Origin: Vibrio coralliirubri
GTDB lineage: Bacteria; Pseudomonadota; Gammaproteobacteria; Enterobacterales; Vibrionaceae
Length of the DNA: 64,000 nucleotides
Assembly: GCF_024347375.1 (NCBI RefSeq)
Contig: NZ_AP025470.1
Coordinates: 1,860,001-1,924,000, forward strand
Direction: 5' to 3'
In this document: one piece after another, positions 1 through 8,920 of the stretch
Layout: each line of letters starts with the position of its first letter
Numbering within the stretch: position 1 is the first letter of the stretch
Notes under the pieces: model-generated
What the model saw: the letters and a program-made list of their open reading frames with translations, nothing else
Database searches by the model: none
Told to the model about the DNA's origin: nothing
Position numbers and translations under genes: made by a program

Positions 1-105
1 CCTAAGAAAGTCGCAATAATCGCGTGTCTTCGAAAGATGCTTGTGACTCTTAACTCTATGCTGAGAGGTGGCGCCATGTGGGATGGAAATACAGCCAAAA
101 ACTAA
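1..105 (+). CDS. IS1111-type transposase, C-terminal 34 residues (partial)
   Basis: The frame is open from base 1 to the TAA at 103-105 and gives [20 protein letters not shown] and onward, matching the last 34 residues of the transposase at 41825-42781 with a few substitutions (Leu for Val, Leu for Val, Gly for Asp, Gly for Glu). This part belongs to the C-terminal transposase_20 (IS116/IS110/IS902) region. No frameshift is visible here, so the copy may or may not be functional. Confidence 0.85.
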   Translation, partial: PKKVAIIACLRKMLVTLNSMLRGGAMWDGNTAKN

Positions 106-123
106 TCATTGACGCCATAGTCG
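1..123 (+). mobile_element. Right end of an IS1111-type (IS110 family) insertion sequence, cut by the window edge
   Basis: The first 123 bases are nearly identical to the 3' end of the complete element at 41620-42798, including the non-coding tail with CATTGACGCCATAGTCG. The element stops just before TTTGTTAGC, the crossover core of the attC site of the next cassette. Several base changes against the complete copy show that it is a separate, diverged copy. Whether the rest of it is intact lies outside the window. Confidence 0.85.
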
Positions 124-139
124 TTTGTTAGCAGACAGC

Positions 140-595
140 CTACAACGCTAGTTTGAACCCTTCATGCGTTGCTTTGAATCCAAGTTTCTCATAGAACCTG
201 ATGGCATCAGGCCGCTGTTTGTCACTTGTTAACTGAACCATTGTACAGCCTTTGTTTTTTGCCAGTTCGATAGCGTGTCCAAACATTTGCTCACCGAAAC
301 CTTGTCCACGATAGTCACTATGGATTCGAACACCTTCGATAAGACAACGCCAACTACCAATATGTGTAAGATACGGAATAAAGGTTAGTTGAAGCATCCC
401 GACTAGAGCTCCCTCCAGTTCAACAACCAATAATTCGTTGTTTGGGTCGCGTGCAATCGCTTCGAACGCTTCAATGTAGCCACGATTCAACGGAATAGAC
501 GCATCTTCTCTTTTACTACCAAGTGGGTCATTTGAAAGCAAAGCAACAAGACTTTCCAAATCTTCAAATTCAGCTGAACGATACTTTAATTCCAT
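140..595 (-). CDS. GNAT family N-acetyltransferase (integron cassette)
   Basis: This 151-residue protein has the GNAT fold signature: an N-terminal beta strand, the acetyl-CoA pyrophosphate loop R-G-Q-G-F-G at about residues 96-101, and a C-terminal YEKLGF motif near residue 135. The substrate cannot be told from sequence. Its stop lies next to the attC core GTTAGC, against which an IS1111 end is inserted, and an attC site lies upstream at 623-744, so it is a single-gene integron cassette. It is transcribed in the same direction as the other cassettes. Confidence 0.85.
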   Translation of the reverse strand: MELKYRSAEFEDLESLVALLSNDPLGSKREDASIPLNRGYIEAFEAIARDPNNELLVVELEGALVGMLQLTFIPYLTHIGSWRCLIEGVRIHSDYRGQGFGEQMFGHAIELAKNKGCTMVQLTSDKQRPDAIRFYEKLGFKATHEGFKLAL

Positions 596-622
596 CTATA
601 AATCCTTTTTACTTCTGACTGC

Positions 623-744
623 TAAAGCCGCATTTAAGCACGAGCAATGCGACGACAAAGCTAAACCATACCACCGTAAATACCGAACTCAACCATGCTA
701 TGGAAAATGACATGCGTGGGAATCACCTTAAACGCTTGTTTTAT
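623..744. repeat. Integron attC recombination site
   Basis: The + strand reads TAAAGCCGCATTTAAG, then CACGAGCAATGC, a roughly 60-base centre, then GACATGCGTGGGAATCAC and CTTAAACGCTTGTTTTATG. The outer halves are imperfect inverted repeats and match the other attC sites in the window. The terminal core is TTGTTTTATG instead of TTGTTAT, so this site may be less active. Confidence 0.75.
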
Positions 745-748
745 GAAA

Positions 749-1687
749 TTAGTATGCGAATTGCACTTTATTGCTAACAACCATTTTGGTGTTATCTCTA
801 AGTGGGTTGTTTTGCTCTACAACAATGAAAGCATTCTTGTTTTCGTAGTCAATTTTTTCAATCTCAAAACTATCTGAATCTACAACTCTTCCAGTGTGTC
901 CATCAAAAACACTGATGAACTGCCCTTCTTGCAACGGTTTGTCTAAAGTGAACTTCACAAGTAACTTGTCACGAAACGAAAATGAGTCCTTTAATTTGAC
1001 AACATTAACTTGTCCTGGTTCTGAATTGTGATAGTCAACTCCCAGATTATACGTCTGGTCGGCAACGCTAAAGTTAATGATGATAGGGGTTGTAATTCCT
1101 TGTTCCTTATTTTCATCCAACATGAGAGCGTCAGATACTGTCGATTGTTTTGGTGACGTGTTTGAATGCTTAATATGCGTTGCATCGGGTTTTGGAGCGG
1201 ATAGCGAATCTGGCTCTGATTCAACAGTTAAAGCCTGCAATTGAACCCTCAATTTGTCTATCTCGGCATCCTTTGAAGACAGTTGAGCATAATAACTATC
1301 CTCAAGCTCTGTTAGCTTTCCTCTTAGACGGCGCGATTCTTCGAGTGAAAGTGGAGTTTCATCCTCGACACTGATGCGTATAGACTTTAGTGCTCTTTGC
1401 TGTCGCTGAGAGTAACCATAAACGTACTTAGCAGGTATAGGGTAAAGAAAAAGATACGCTAAGGATGTGATAGTGGGACCAATGAACAATACCCAACTAG
1501 CCGATAGGAAACTACTCAAATGAGAGCGCATAAAGCTCAACTTGTTCATTACTGGGATATTAGAAAGAACGACTAAAATGATCTCCCAGTTCCACAGACA
1601 CCATGAAATAAGAAAAGCACCGAACAAAGGACTAGCTGTTCTTTCATAGAGAGTTACTTTCGTTGAATTAATTAGATCTTGAATCAT
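749..1687 (-). CDS. Membrane-anchored coiled-coil protein, unknown function (integron cassette)
   Basis: This 312-residue protein starts with ERTASPLFGAFLISWCLWNW, an N-terminus that recurs in many uncharacterised bacterial membrane proteins. Two hydrophobic segments follow (about residues 22-45 and 60-85). Residues about 115-155 form a coiled coil (LEESRRLRGKLTELEDSYY and onward), followed by a low-complexity linker and a C-terminal beta-rich domain of about 110 residues. It is probably an inner-membrane protein with a cytoplasmic C-terminal domain. At 939 bp it is long for a cassette. It is flanked by attC sites at 623-744 and 1717-1840. No enzymatic motif was recognised. Confidence 0.7.
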   Translation of the reverse strand: MIQDLINSTKVTLYERTASPLFGAFLISWCLWNWEIILVVLSNIPVMNKLSFMRSHLSSFLSASWVLFIGPTITSLAYLFLYPIPAKYVYGYSQRQQRALKSIRISVEDETPLSLEESRRLRGKLTELEDSYYAQLSSKDAEIDKLRVQLQALTVESEPDSLSAPKPDATHIKHSNTSPKQSTVSDALMLDENKEQGITTPIIINFSVADQTYNLGVDYHNSEPGQVNVVKLKDSFSFRDKLLVKFTLDKPLQEGQFISVFDGHTGRVVDSDSFEIEKIDYENKNAFIVVEQNNPLRDNTKMVVSNKVQFAY

Positions 1688-1716
1688 GCTTTACTATCTC
1701 ATTGTGTATCTTTCAT

Positions 1717-1840
1717 ATAACGCCAAATTAAGGTGTGAACAACGCTAACACCTGACCTAAACCATTGTGCCATAATCACTAAACTTACTTGAAGTGAGAG
1801 CGCCAAGCGTTATGAATCACTATTAAATTTATTGTTATAT
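1717..1840. repeat. Integron attC recombination site
   Basis: A well-preserved attC. The + strand left half is ATAACGCCAAATTAAGG, TGTGAACAACGC, and the right half is GCCAAGCGTTATGAATCAC, TATTAAATTTATTGTTAT. The halves are imperfectly complementary, as needed for the single-strand attC hairpin. It closely matches the sites at 40743-40864 and 41500-41619. Confidence 0.85.
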
Positions 1841-1850
1841 GCGTACTCAT

Positions 1851-2099
1851 TTAGACCACTGAAATTACAACGCGCTCGTTGTCCGCTGTATCTTCCACTT
1901 CCAGTAAAGTTCCTTCCGTCTTAGCACCCTTTAACGCATTTACTAAGGCTTCTAGTTGTTCACCATTTTCGTCGAATTTAGACGATATGTTGTGAGGTAT
2001 TATATTCGCTACGACTTTGGCCAAACCAAGGGGAATATACAAGCTGTCTTGCAACTCACCTGAATCACAAGAATAAGTATCGATTTTTAATTTACGCAT
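1851..2099 (-). CDS. Small acidic protein of unknown function (integron cassette)
   Basis: A protein of 82 residues when started at the ATG at 2099 (MRKLKIDTYSCDSGELQ). An extension upstream to a TTG at 2129 is possible, but the ATG follows a purine-rich GCGAGAG and gives a more natural N-terminus. The protein is acidic with mixed alpha/beta composition and no recognised domain or signal peptide. It lies between an attC site and an IS remnant and is read as a cassette gene. No function is proposed. Confidence 0.6.
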   Translation of the reverse strand: MRKLKIDTYSCDSGELQDSLYIPLGLAKVVANIIPHNISSKFDENGEQLEALVNALKGAKTEGTLLEVEDTADNERVVISVV

Positions 2100-2268
2100 A
2101 CTGGGACTCTCGCAGACTATATGAATCAACTAGAATACGTTACCTTTGAAATATATCTGTGAGCGAGATTAAGGGTTTGAAAGCCTAGAGCATATAACGA
2201 ATGACATGGATTCCCCCTACCGAGGATCTGCCACACTTATGTAGTACTTAAATGCATCGGAGGTACCA

Positions 2269-2408
2269 TGTGTGATTATTCTTATTTCTGTGGTATCGGC
2301 TTAGTTAAAAAAACACTTCAGTCTTCATGCCGTAGACCAAAATGTTAAGGTAATACTTCATAAGTCAGTAACCCACTCGACGCTACTGACTACAATAGAA
2401 AATATGCA
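2269..2408 (+). pseudogene. IS110-family transposase, N-terminal fragment with frameshift
   Basis: After the ribosome-binding sequence CGGAGGTACC an ATG opens MCDYSYFCGIGLVKK, matching the usual start of IS110 transposases (YFCGIDLAKKHFS). A run of seven A at 2307-2313 shifts the frame. In the next frame the family sequence continues as HFSLHAVDQNVKVILHKSV and onward to about 2408. The Asp of the first DEDD motif reads as Gly here. The gene is therefore dead by frameshift, by truncation and probably by loss of a catalytic residue. Confidence 0.75.
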
Positions 2409-2637
<229 letters not shown>

Positions 2638-2659
2638 TCATTGACGCCATAGTCGTTTG

Positions 2660-3103
2660 TTATGCGTATCTATCGACAAGCTCCGCCACAAAAGGCCAAG
2701 AGTAACGGCAAAGTTCAACATCTCGATCTCTACTTGGAGATTTACCTCCGTGAACGAGATTGCAACGAACTTGGTATGCAATCATGAGTATTGATTTCAA
2801 TTTTCCTATAAAGCTATCGGACTCATTGTATGCATTAATATCAACCTGAGTATCTCTTTCACTATTCCTCAGATTTATAACAGCTTGAGACATAAAATAC
2901 GCAATCTCAGTGTCATGCAGGTTTATTATCTCCTCAGCATCGCCCTCAGTAACATTGGCGTCAACAAAATTACTGATAGAGTTACGCTCACTATTAGACG
3001 GGTAATTGTTGTATAAATTGTTAAACCCTATCCAACAACTAGAAAAAGAATCCATAGGATCTTCGTGGTTTAGGCTTCTATCTAGCCATTCACTTGCTGT
3101 CAT
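2660..3103 (-). CDS. HEPN-domain protein, putative RNase/toxin (integron cassette)
   Basis: This 147-residue, mostly alpha-helical protein carries R-C-N-L-V-H at residues 113-118, matching the R-x4-6-H motif that forms the active site of HEPN-type RNases. The Asn after R-x is common in the R-x-N-x2-H form. HEPN proteins act as toxins, antiphage effectors or RNA-binding partners. No separate antitoxin gene is visible beside it. It is the first cassette of the block, followed by an attC core GTTATGC with an IS remnant inserted, and preceded by the junction sequence at 3126-3218. The HEPN call is based on the motif and helix pattern only. Confidence 0.6.
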   Translation of the reverse strand: MTASEWLDRSLNHEDPMDSFSSCWIGFNNLYNNYPSNSERNSISNFVDANVTEGDAEEIINLHDTEIAYFMSQAVINLRNSERDTQVDINAYNESDSFIGKLKSILMIAYQVRCNLVHGGKSPSRDRDVELCRYSWPFVAELVDRYA

Positions 3104-3125
3104 TTTTACCTCTCTGAAATACGCA

Positions 3126-3218
3126 TAACAGCTCTTAGACCGAAAAATTCTGCATTTAAATATAGAACTTTTCTATCTAGTTTCATATGCACAGCAATTT
3201 ACCACGATTAGTCACAGC
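3126..3218. repeat. Cassette-block junction sequence, copy A (shared with 43394-43490)
   Basis: The + strand contains ATAACAGCTCTTAGAC, CGAAAAATTCTG, a 21-23 base insert not present in copy B, then TCTAGTTTCATATGCACA. Copy B reads CTAACACCTATTAGAC, AGAAAAATTCTG, TCTAGTTTC, AGATGCACA. A later GTCACAGC is also shared. Similarity stops at the TAAC (GTTA on the minus strand) core next to the first cassette. The sequence is unlike the attC sites in the window. An attI-like or captured chromosomal target site is inferred, not shown. Confidence 0.6.
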
Positions 3219-3347
3219 ATTTCAGTGACTTAAAACATAGATAGACTCATTGAATGACAAAGTGCAGAATATTTCCATATAGTATAAATCTCCAAAACCC
3301 CGCCTTGCTGGATATAAACACAGTACCCATACACGTCCCCCAAACAC

Positions 3348-3388
3348 AAAAAAGCCTGCCATCTATGGGAACATAAATGGTAGGCTTT
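3348..3388 (-). terminator. Rho-independent terminator of the art operon
   Basis: On the minus strand AAAGCCTACCAT and ATGGCAGGCTTT form a stem followed by a run of T, about 30 bases after the artM stop. It closes the artPIQM transcription unit. Confidence 0.85.
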
Positions 3389-3418
3389 ATACGTTAATTA
3401 AGCTTGTGGGTAGCTAGC

Positions 3419-4087
3419 TTACGCGGCTTCGAATGCGAGGGCCTTCTTCTCTACTTGGCGGAAGATCAGCGTTAGTATGCCGTTTACTGCTAAGTAGAAT
3501 GCGCCAGCAATGCCGAACACGGTTAGCGTGTCGTAGGTTTGGCCGTTGATACGCTGAGCGTAGCCCATCAAATCCATGATGGTGATGGTGCTTGCCAGTG
3601 ACGTGCCTTTGAAGACTAGAATCACTTCGTTCGAGTAAGCTGGAACAGCGCGGCGTAGAGCGTATGGCAGTAACACTTTAAGCGTTGCTACTTTGTCCAT
3701 GCCAAGTGCACGACATGCTTCCCACTGCCCTGCTGGAATTGCGTTGAATGCGCCTCTGAACAGTAGCGTGCTGTATGCGGCAGTGTTCAAAGCTAATGCT
3801 AACATTGCACAGAACCAAGGTTGGCTTAACCAAGCCCACATGAAGCTTTCACGAATCCAATCGAACTGACCCGGCCCGTAATACACCAAGAAGATCTGCA
3901 CCAACAATGGTGTGCCGGTGAACAGCGTGATGATGCCACGAGTGAACCAGTGAATCGCCGGTATTCTTAGGATTAGCGTTACCGTCATCAGCAGTGACAA
4001 GATACAACCAACAAGTAATGAAGCGCCTGTGAGTTGCAGACTGGTCACTAAGCCTTCAAGCATTTGAGAGAGGTATTGTTGATTCAT
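3419..4087 (-). CDS. artM: Arginine ABC transporter permease ArtM
   Basis: A 222-residue inner-membrane permease of the HisM/ArtM class with about five hydrophobic segments. The EAA loop that contacts the ATPase is visible as [19 protein letters not shown] near residues 143-161. It forms the translocation channel with ArtQ and imports arginine and probably related basic amino acids. It overlaps artQ by 4 bp (ATGA), so the two are translationally coupled. It is the last gene of the operon, followed by the terminator at 3348-3388. Confidence 0.9.
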   Translation of the reverse strand: MNQQYLSQMLEGLVTSLQLTGASLLVGCILSLLMTVTLILRIPAIHWFTRGIITLFTGTPLLVQIFLVYYGPGQFDWIRESFMWAWLSQPWFCAMLALALNTAAYSTLLFRGAFNAIPAGQWEACRALGMDKVATLKVLLPYALRRAVPAYSNEVILVFKGTSLASTITIMDLMGYAQRINGQTYDTLTVFGIAGAFYLAVNGILTLIFRQVEKKALAFEAA

Positions 4088-4770
4088 GCCATTGCCCCTT
4101 TGTTACCCAAACCTTGAATAGAGAACTTGCCATCAATCACTTTTACCAATCTTTGTGTGATTAAAGTGATGACCAAGTAGATAGCTGCTGCTGTCGCGTA
4201 CCAAGTAAATGCTTCGTGCGTTGCAGCGGATGTTAGTTGTGCTTGTTTCAGCAAATCTGTTACGCCAATTAGCGATACTAATGCAGTGTCTTTTAGTAAC
4301 ACTAACCATTGGTTGGTTAACCCTGGTAGCGCGTGTCTTACCGCTTGAGGTAACACGATACGAAAGAATGCACGAGACTGAGAAATACCAAGCGCGCTTG
4401 CTGCTTCTCTCTGCCCTTTGCTTACTGCTTTTAATGCACCACGCAAGGTTTGCGAAGCGTAAGAAGCAAAGATAAGTGACAGTGCAACAACACCAGATAA
4501 GAACGGGCTCACTTCTATGAAGTCGCCAGTGATCATGAACAGAACTTGTGTCGAACCAAAGTAGATAAACAGCACGACCAGAATTTCTGGTAAACCACGA
4601 ACAATCGTCACAAATGCAGTCGTTGGCCATTTGATTGCAATACGACGAGACATCTCACCACTTGCAAACAAAACTGCTAGAACCAATCCAACCAATAGGC
4701 TTACGAACGCAAGCTGAACAGTCATCCAGCTTGCTTCGACGAGCCCTAAAGAGTAACCCGTTAATTCCAT
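4084..4770 (-). CDS. artQ: Arginine ABC transporter permease ArtQ
   Basis: A 228-residue permease of the HisMQ family, partner of ArtM. It has several transmembrane segments and the cytoplasmic EAA motif [20 protein letters not shown] near residue 120-140. It follows artI by 3 bp and overlaps artM by 4 bp, as expected for a coupled operon. Paralogy with artM is clear, but order and length fit artQ. Confidence 0.9.
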   Translation of the reverse strand: MELTGYSLGLVEASWMTVQLAFVSLLVGLVLAVLFASGEMSRRIAIKWPTTAFVTIVRGLPEILVVLFIYFGSTQVLFMITGDFIEVSPFLSGVVALSLIFASYASQTLRGALKAVSKGQREAASALGISQSRAFFRIVLPQAVRHALPGLTNQWLVLLKDTALVSLIGVTDLLKQAQLTSAATHEAFTWYATAAAIYLVITLITQRLVKVIDGKFSIQGLGNKGAMA

Positions 4771-4773
4771 AAA

Positions 4774-5505
4774 TTACTTACCGAAGTACTTGTTGAAGAT
4801 CTTGTCGTATTCGCCGTTCGCTTTTACTGCTGCAAGTGCAACGTTAAGCTGGTCTACAAGTTCTTGATTGCTCTTGTTTACTGCGATACCAAAGCCGTTA
4901 CCGAAGTACTCTTGGTTTGTTACTTGGTCGCCAACGTACGTTAGGTTGTCTTCTTTCTTGAACCATTCTGCTACAACGGCTGTGTCACCGAATACAGAAT
5001 CGATACGACCGTTTTTCATGTCGATGAATGCATCTTGGTAGCTTGAGTAAGGTACCGCTGTTACGCCAGTCATTTGCTCAAGTAGGAAGCTCTGGTGAGT
5101 AGAACCGTTTTGAACACCAACACGCTTACCTTCTAATGCTGCTTGGTCTGCTACTTTGCCTTCAAAAGAGATGAATGCTGCAGAGTTATCGTAGTAAGCG
5201 TTAGAGAAGTTCACTTGTTGAAGACGCGCTTCAGTGATGTCCATTGCTGAGATAGCGGCATCGTAACGTTTGAATTTAAGCGCAGGGATCAAGCTATCAA
5301 ATGCTTGGTTGTGGAAAGTACATGTCGCTTTCATCTCTTCACAAAGTGCGTTTGCTAGGTCTACGTCAAAACCTTGGATTTGGTTGTTCTCATCCATGTA
5401 TTCGAATGGTGCGTAAGTTGCTTCCATTGCGAATTTGATTTCTTCTTGAGCCGCTGCGTTGAAAGAAGCAAGGCCGATAAGTGAAGCTAGTAGAATCTTT
5501 TTCAT
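4774..5505 (-). CDS. artI: Periplasmic arginine-binding protein ArtI
   Basis: A 243-residue extracellular solute-binding protein (SBP family 3). It starts with a signal peptide (MKKILLASLIGLASFNAAAQ, cleavage after AAA or AAQ). The family pattern YAPFEYMDENNQIQGFDVDL appears near residue 31, followed by the lobe hinge GKRVGVQNGSTH. It captures arginine in the periplasm and hands it to ArtQM. ArtJ, a paralogue with the same function, cannot be excluded; the position between artP and artQ favours ArtI. Confidence 0.9.
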   Translation of the reverse strand: MKKILLASLIGLASFNAAAQEEIKFAMEATYAPFEYMDENNQIQGFDVDLANALCEEMKATCTFHNQAFDSLIPALKFKRYDAAISAMDITEARLQQVNFSNAYYDNSAAFISFEGKVADQAALEGKRVGVQNGSTHQSFLLEQMTGVTAVPYSSYQDAFIDMKNGRIDSVFGDTAVVAEWFKKEDNLTYVGDQVTNQEYFGNGFGIAVNKSNQELVDQLNVALAAVKANGEYDKIFNKYFGK

Positions 5506-5625
5506 TTTGTTACTCCGAATACTGTGTAATAGCGGCCTGTGGCCATTCTTATAATTTGATTGTTTTAATTGATGTTGTGTTTAGCTAAATCTAGTGAGTC
5601 AACTTTCTTTAAATACGTGACTTAC

Positions 5626-6354
5626 TTAATGAGTCAAATACTCGGCAAACTCAGGTGTCTGCGGATTAACGAATGAATCGCTGGTGCCGTGTTCAACGAT
5701 GTACCCTTTCTCTAGGTACAGAACGTGGCTAGCAATCTTCTTCGCGAAATCGACTTCGTGCGTCACGACCACTTGGGTAATGCCCGTTCCGCTCAATCCT
5801 TTAATGATGCTCACGACTTGGTTGGTGATTTCAGGATCAAGCGCCGCTGTTGGTTCATCAAACAACAACACATCCGGTTTCATCATCAGCGCACGTGCAA
5901 TCGCAACACGCTGTTGTTGACCGCCAGACAGTTGAAGTGGCCAAGCGTCTGCTTTGTCGGCAAGTTGAAGTGTCTTTAGTACTTCTTGAGCTTGCTTAAT
6001 CGCTTCTTGCTTATCCAAACCCGCAACTTTGGTTGGTGCTTCAATCAAGTTTTCCATCACCGTCATGTGTGGCCATAAGTTGTATTGCTGGAACACCATG
6101 CCGACTTTACGACGAAGTTTAAGCCCCTGCTTCTCTTGGATTTGGCTTGAAAAATCGAATTGCTCGTTCGCAATGTCTAATTCGCCGTTGTCCGCGATTT
6201 CAAGCAGGTTCAATACACGCAGTAATGAACTCTTGCCCGCGCCACTTGGGCCAAGCAATACCAAGGTTTCGCCACTCTCACAGTCGAAACTGATGTCGTG
6301 AAGAACTTGGGTATCACCGTATGATTTGTTGATGCTCTTTACTTGAATACTCAT
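5626..6354 (-). CDS. artP: Arginine ABC transporter ATP-binding protein ArtP
   Basis: An ABC ATPase of 242 residues when started at [10 protein letters not shown], the N-terminus usual for ArtP. An ATG 15 bp upstream is also in frame. Walker A GPSGAGKS lies at residues 35-42, the Q-loop at FQQYN, the ABC signature [15 protein letters not shown] follows, then Walker [14 protein letters not shown] and the H-loop VVTHE. It energises ArtQM and is the first gene of the operon, 120 bp before artI. Only partial ARG-box-like half sites were seen upstream, so ArgR control is likely but unproven. Confidence 0.9.
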   Translation of the reverse strand: MSIQVKSINKSYGDTQVLHDISFDCESGETLVLLGPSGAGKSSLLRVLNLLEIADNGELDIANEQFDFSSQIQEKQGLKLRRKVGMVFQQYNLWPHMTVMENLIEAPTKVAGLDKQEAIKQAQEVLKTLQLADKADAWPLQLSGGQQQRVAIARALMMKPDVLLFDEPTAALDPEITNQVVSIIKGLSGTGITQVVVTHEVDFAKKIASHVLYLEKGYIVEHGTSDSFVNPQTPEFAEYLTH

Positions 6355-6369
6355 GCCACAATACTGCAT

Positions 6370-6916
6370 TAATTGTCATTTGTTAGTTATTCTATTCAAT
6401 CCGAGGTTTTATGCAAGAAAAATGTATAAAAAACTACTTTGTTGAATTTTTGTAACAAATATTGCGCAAAAAACAGTCGCTATAACTGGTCTTACAACCA
6501 GAAATCGCAAGTCATTGATAAAGCTAATATCGAGATAAATAGCAAACGTTTTGCTATCAATTTATAAATCATCGCTCGATTACTAACTTATGAGCGCACT
6601 CTCCTATTAACGCTAATTTACTTGCATAAAAATTAGGGTTAAATCCCCCACTTTCCTATTAAACTGACTCGATAGGAATGCTTATTTTTCCTTTAAGGTC
6701 GTTTCGAATTATTCACTAAGTGGTGATGAAATATTGGAAATTGAGTTTCCTGGGGAGCGTCACAGCGCAATAAATGCTTTAATGGGTTCTATTCTCAACA
6801 ACAATGACTTCCCAGCGAACAACGCGCAGTACAGGCAATAAGTCATAAACCATAAGCAATTAGCCATAAGCAACAAGCCATCTATTTTTAAAGCGACAAC
6901 ACATTAAGGCAGTCAT
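6370..6916. promoter_or_regulatory. Intergenic region between divergent artP and the exporter gene
   Basis: This 547-bp AT-rich region must hold both divergent promoters. Near artP are ATGCAAGAAAAATGTATAAA and TTGAATTTTTGTAACA, which resemble degenerate ARG boxes, but neither is a full palindrome. A frame from 6673 to 6841 is open for about 55 codons without an ATG. At 6846-6881 the motif CCATAAGCAA occurs twice with a related unit before it. No certain gene was found. Confidence 0.4.
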
Positions 6917-8740
6917 ATGCAAAACGATGTCTCTTCTACGCTCGACTCAAACCAGCGACAGACTCAAAAGAATCCCGATGCCAAACCTGAGAAAAAAAGC
7001 CTCAGTATTTTGTTTGAGCTGAGTAAATTCATTCAGCCTTATAAAGGTCGTGTTATTGCCGCGTTGATCGCGTTGATCTTCACAGCGAGCTTAACCCTCT
7101 CAGTCGGACACGGTATTCGCCTTCTTATCGACCAAGGTTTTAGCCAACAATCACTCTCAGATTTGGGCAGCGCAATTCAGTTCATCATGGTCGTGGTCGT
7201 GTTGATCTCGATTGGTACTTTCTTCCGCTTCTATTTGGTTTCTTCTGTTGGGGAACGTGTGAGTGCGGACATTCGCTTATCGGTTTTCAATCATGTCGTC
7301 ACACTGCACCCGAGTTACTTCGAAACCAATGGCAGTGGCGACATCATGTCGCGCATTACAACGGATACTACTCTGCTTCAAAGCATCATTGGTTCATCGT
7401 TCTCTATGGCGATGCGCAGCGCGTTGATGTGTATTGGTGCGATCATCATGCTGTTTGCGACCAATATTAAGCTGACGTTGATTGTATTGGCCTCGGTGCC
7501 GTTTATCTTGATTCCGATTCTTGTGTACGGGCGTCGTGTAAGAGCCCTATCTCGTCAAAGCCAAGATTCGATGTCTGATGTGGGTTCTTACGCAGGTGAA
7601 GCGATTGAACACATTAAAACCGTGCAAAGCTACAGTCGAGAAGAACAAGAGAAAGCGTCATTCGCGGTAGAAGTTGAAAAGGCTTATGAGATTGGTCGTC
7701 AGCGCGTAAAACAGCGCGCGATTCTTATCTCTGGCGTTATCGTGATTGTGTTCAGTGCTATCGCAGGCATGCTTTGGGTTGGCGGCAGTGATGTTATCAA
7801 CGGCACCATGTCGGCGGGCGATTTAGCCGCGTTTGTGTTCTACGCAATCATGGTTGCTTCATCATTAGGTACGATTTCAGAAGTGATGGGCGAACTGCAA
7901 CGCGCGGCAGGCGCGACCGAGCGATTAATCGAGATCCTACAAGTTGAAAGCCATATTGTTGCGCCAGTTGCGAATCCAACTTCGCTTGCTAACGTAACGC
8001 CAGAAGTCGCATTTGATGATGTGACCTTCTGTTACCCATCAAGACCGGATCAGCCCGCAACAAGCAACCTCACGCTCACTGCCCATGAAGGTAAAGTATT
8101 GGCATTGGTTGGCCCGTCTGGCGCAGGTAAAACCACCCTGTTCGAACTGCTGCAACGTTTCTACGACCCACAAGTGGGTAAAGTGACGTTAGGCGGCGTT
8201 GAACTAAATCAGTTTGATCCTAACGAGCTGAGAAAGCAGATGGCATTGGTGCCGCAGCAACCTGCTCTGTTCAGCAACGATGTGTTCCATAACATTCGTT
8301 ACGGCAACCCGCAGGCAACAGACGAACAAGTTATCGAAGCGGCGAAGAAAGCACACGCGCATGAGTTTATTCAAAACCTACCTGATGGCTACAACAGCTT
8401 TCTTGGTGAGCGTGGTGTAAGGCTTTCTGGTGGACAGAGACAACGTATTGCGATTGCACGTGCCATCTTGAAAGATCCAAATATTCTATTGTTGGATGAA
8501 GCAACCAGCGCACTAGACAGCGAAAGTGAGCATCACGTACAACAAGCGTTAGAAGAGTTAATGCGTGGCAGAACGACGATCATTATCGCCCATCGATTAT
8601 CAACAATTAAACACGCCGACCAGATTGCAGTGCTCGATAACGGACAGCTAGTAGACATCGGCGACCACCAGTCTCTCATCAACAGCTGCGAATTGTACCA
8701 ACGCTTGGTTGAGCTGCAATTCAAACACCTTAGTGCGTAA
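6917..8740 (+). CDS. MsbA-like ABC exporter (fused permease and ATPase)
   Basis: A 607-residue type IV ABC exporter half-transporter. A hydrophilic N-terminus of about 35 residues is followed by six transmembrane segments (about 40-320) and the nucleotide-binding domain (about 360-600). Walker A GPSGAGKTT lies near residue 398, the signature LSGGQRQRIAIARAIL near 504, Walker B ILLLDEATSALD near 525, and the H-loop IIIAHRLST follows. It would act as a homodimer in the inner membrane. Related proteins export lipids, peptides or drugs. The essential msbA normally sits with lpxK, which is absent here, so this is a paralogue of unknown substrate. Confidence 0.85.
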   Translation: MQNDVSSTLDSNQRQTQKNPDAKPEKKSLSILFELSKFIQPYKGRVIAALIALIFTASLTLSVGHGIRLLIDQGFSQQSLSDLGSAIQFIMVVVVLISIGTFFRFYLVSSVGERVSADIRLSVFNHVVTLHPSYFETNGSGDIMSRITTDTTLLQSIIGSSFSMAMRSALMCIGAIIMLFATNIKLTLIVLASVPFILIPILVYGRRVRALSRQSQDSMSDVGSYAGEAIEHIKTVQSYSREEQEKASFAVEVEKAYEIGRQRVKQRAILISGVIVIVFSAIAGMLWVGGSDVINGTMSAGDLAAFVFYAIMVASSLGTISEVMGELQRAAGATERLIEILQVESHIVAPVANPTSLANVTPEVAFDDVTFCYPSRPDQPATSNLTLTAHEGKVLALVGPSGAGKTTLFELLQRFYDPQVGKVTLGGVELNQFDPNELRKQMALVPQQPALFSNDVFHNIRYGNPQATDEQVIEAAKKAHAHEFIQNLPDGYNSFLGERGVRLSGGQRQRIAIARAILKDPNILLLDEATSALDSESEHHVQQALEELMRGRTTIIIAHRLSTIKHADQIAVLDNGQLVDIGDHQSLINSCELYQRLVELQFKHLSA

Positions 8741-8857
8741 TCATTGAGTGGATGTGCAACTAAGTCACTGACATTGTGTGGTTTCAAGCTTCAAAAACTT
8801 AAATCACACGTGTTGCAGTTTTGTTAATTTAGCGGTAGGGTTTTTATTCCAATAACA

Positions 8858-8880
8858 ACTTATCCCTACGAAGGATAAGT
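8858..8880 (+). other. Hairpin upstream of the thioesterase gene
   Basis: ACTTATCC and GGATAAGT form a perfect 8-bp stem with loop CTACGAA, 40 bases before the thioesterase start. The bases CCCTAC (8864-8869) within it can also pair with GTAGGG at 8835-8840. It has no T-run after it, so it is not an obvious terminator. It could be an operator or a leader structure. Confidence 0.4.
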
Positions 8881-8920
8881 CGATAACGTTAATTACACAG
8901 ATAAGAATAAGAGAGTTCGC

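Noticed and set aside
695..877. A 60-codon plus-strand frame over the attC site at 623-744
   Set aside because: It runs through the attC and into the antisense of the membrane protein gene, with no ribosome-binding site.
3104..3418. An integron integrase next to the cassette block
   Set aside because: No tyrosine-recombinase-like frame exists here or at 43.4-43.5 kb. Both blocks lack an integrase in this window.
6410..6460. ARG boxes in front of artP
   Set aside because: Only degenerate half sites were seen; not enough to call an ArgR operator.
6841..6885. Repeated CCATAAGCAA units as a CRISPR or protein-binding array
   Set aside because: Only two to three short, unequal units; too few for an array.
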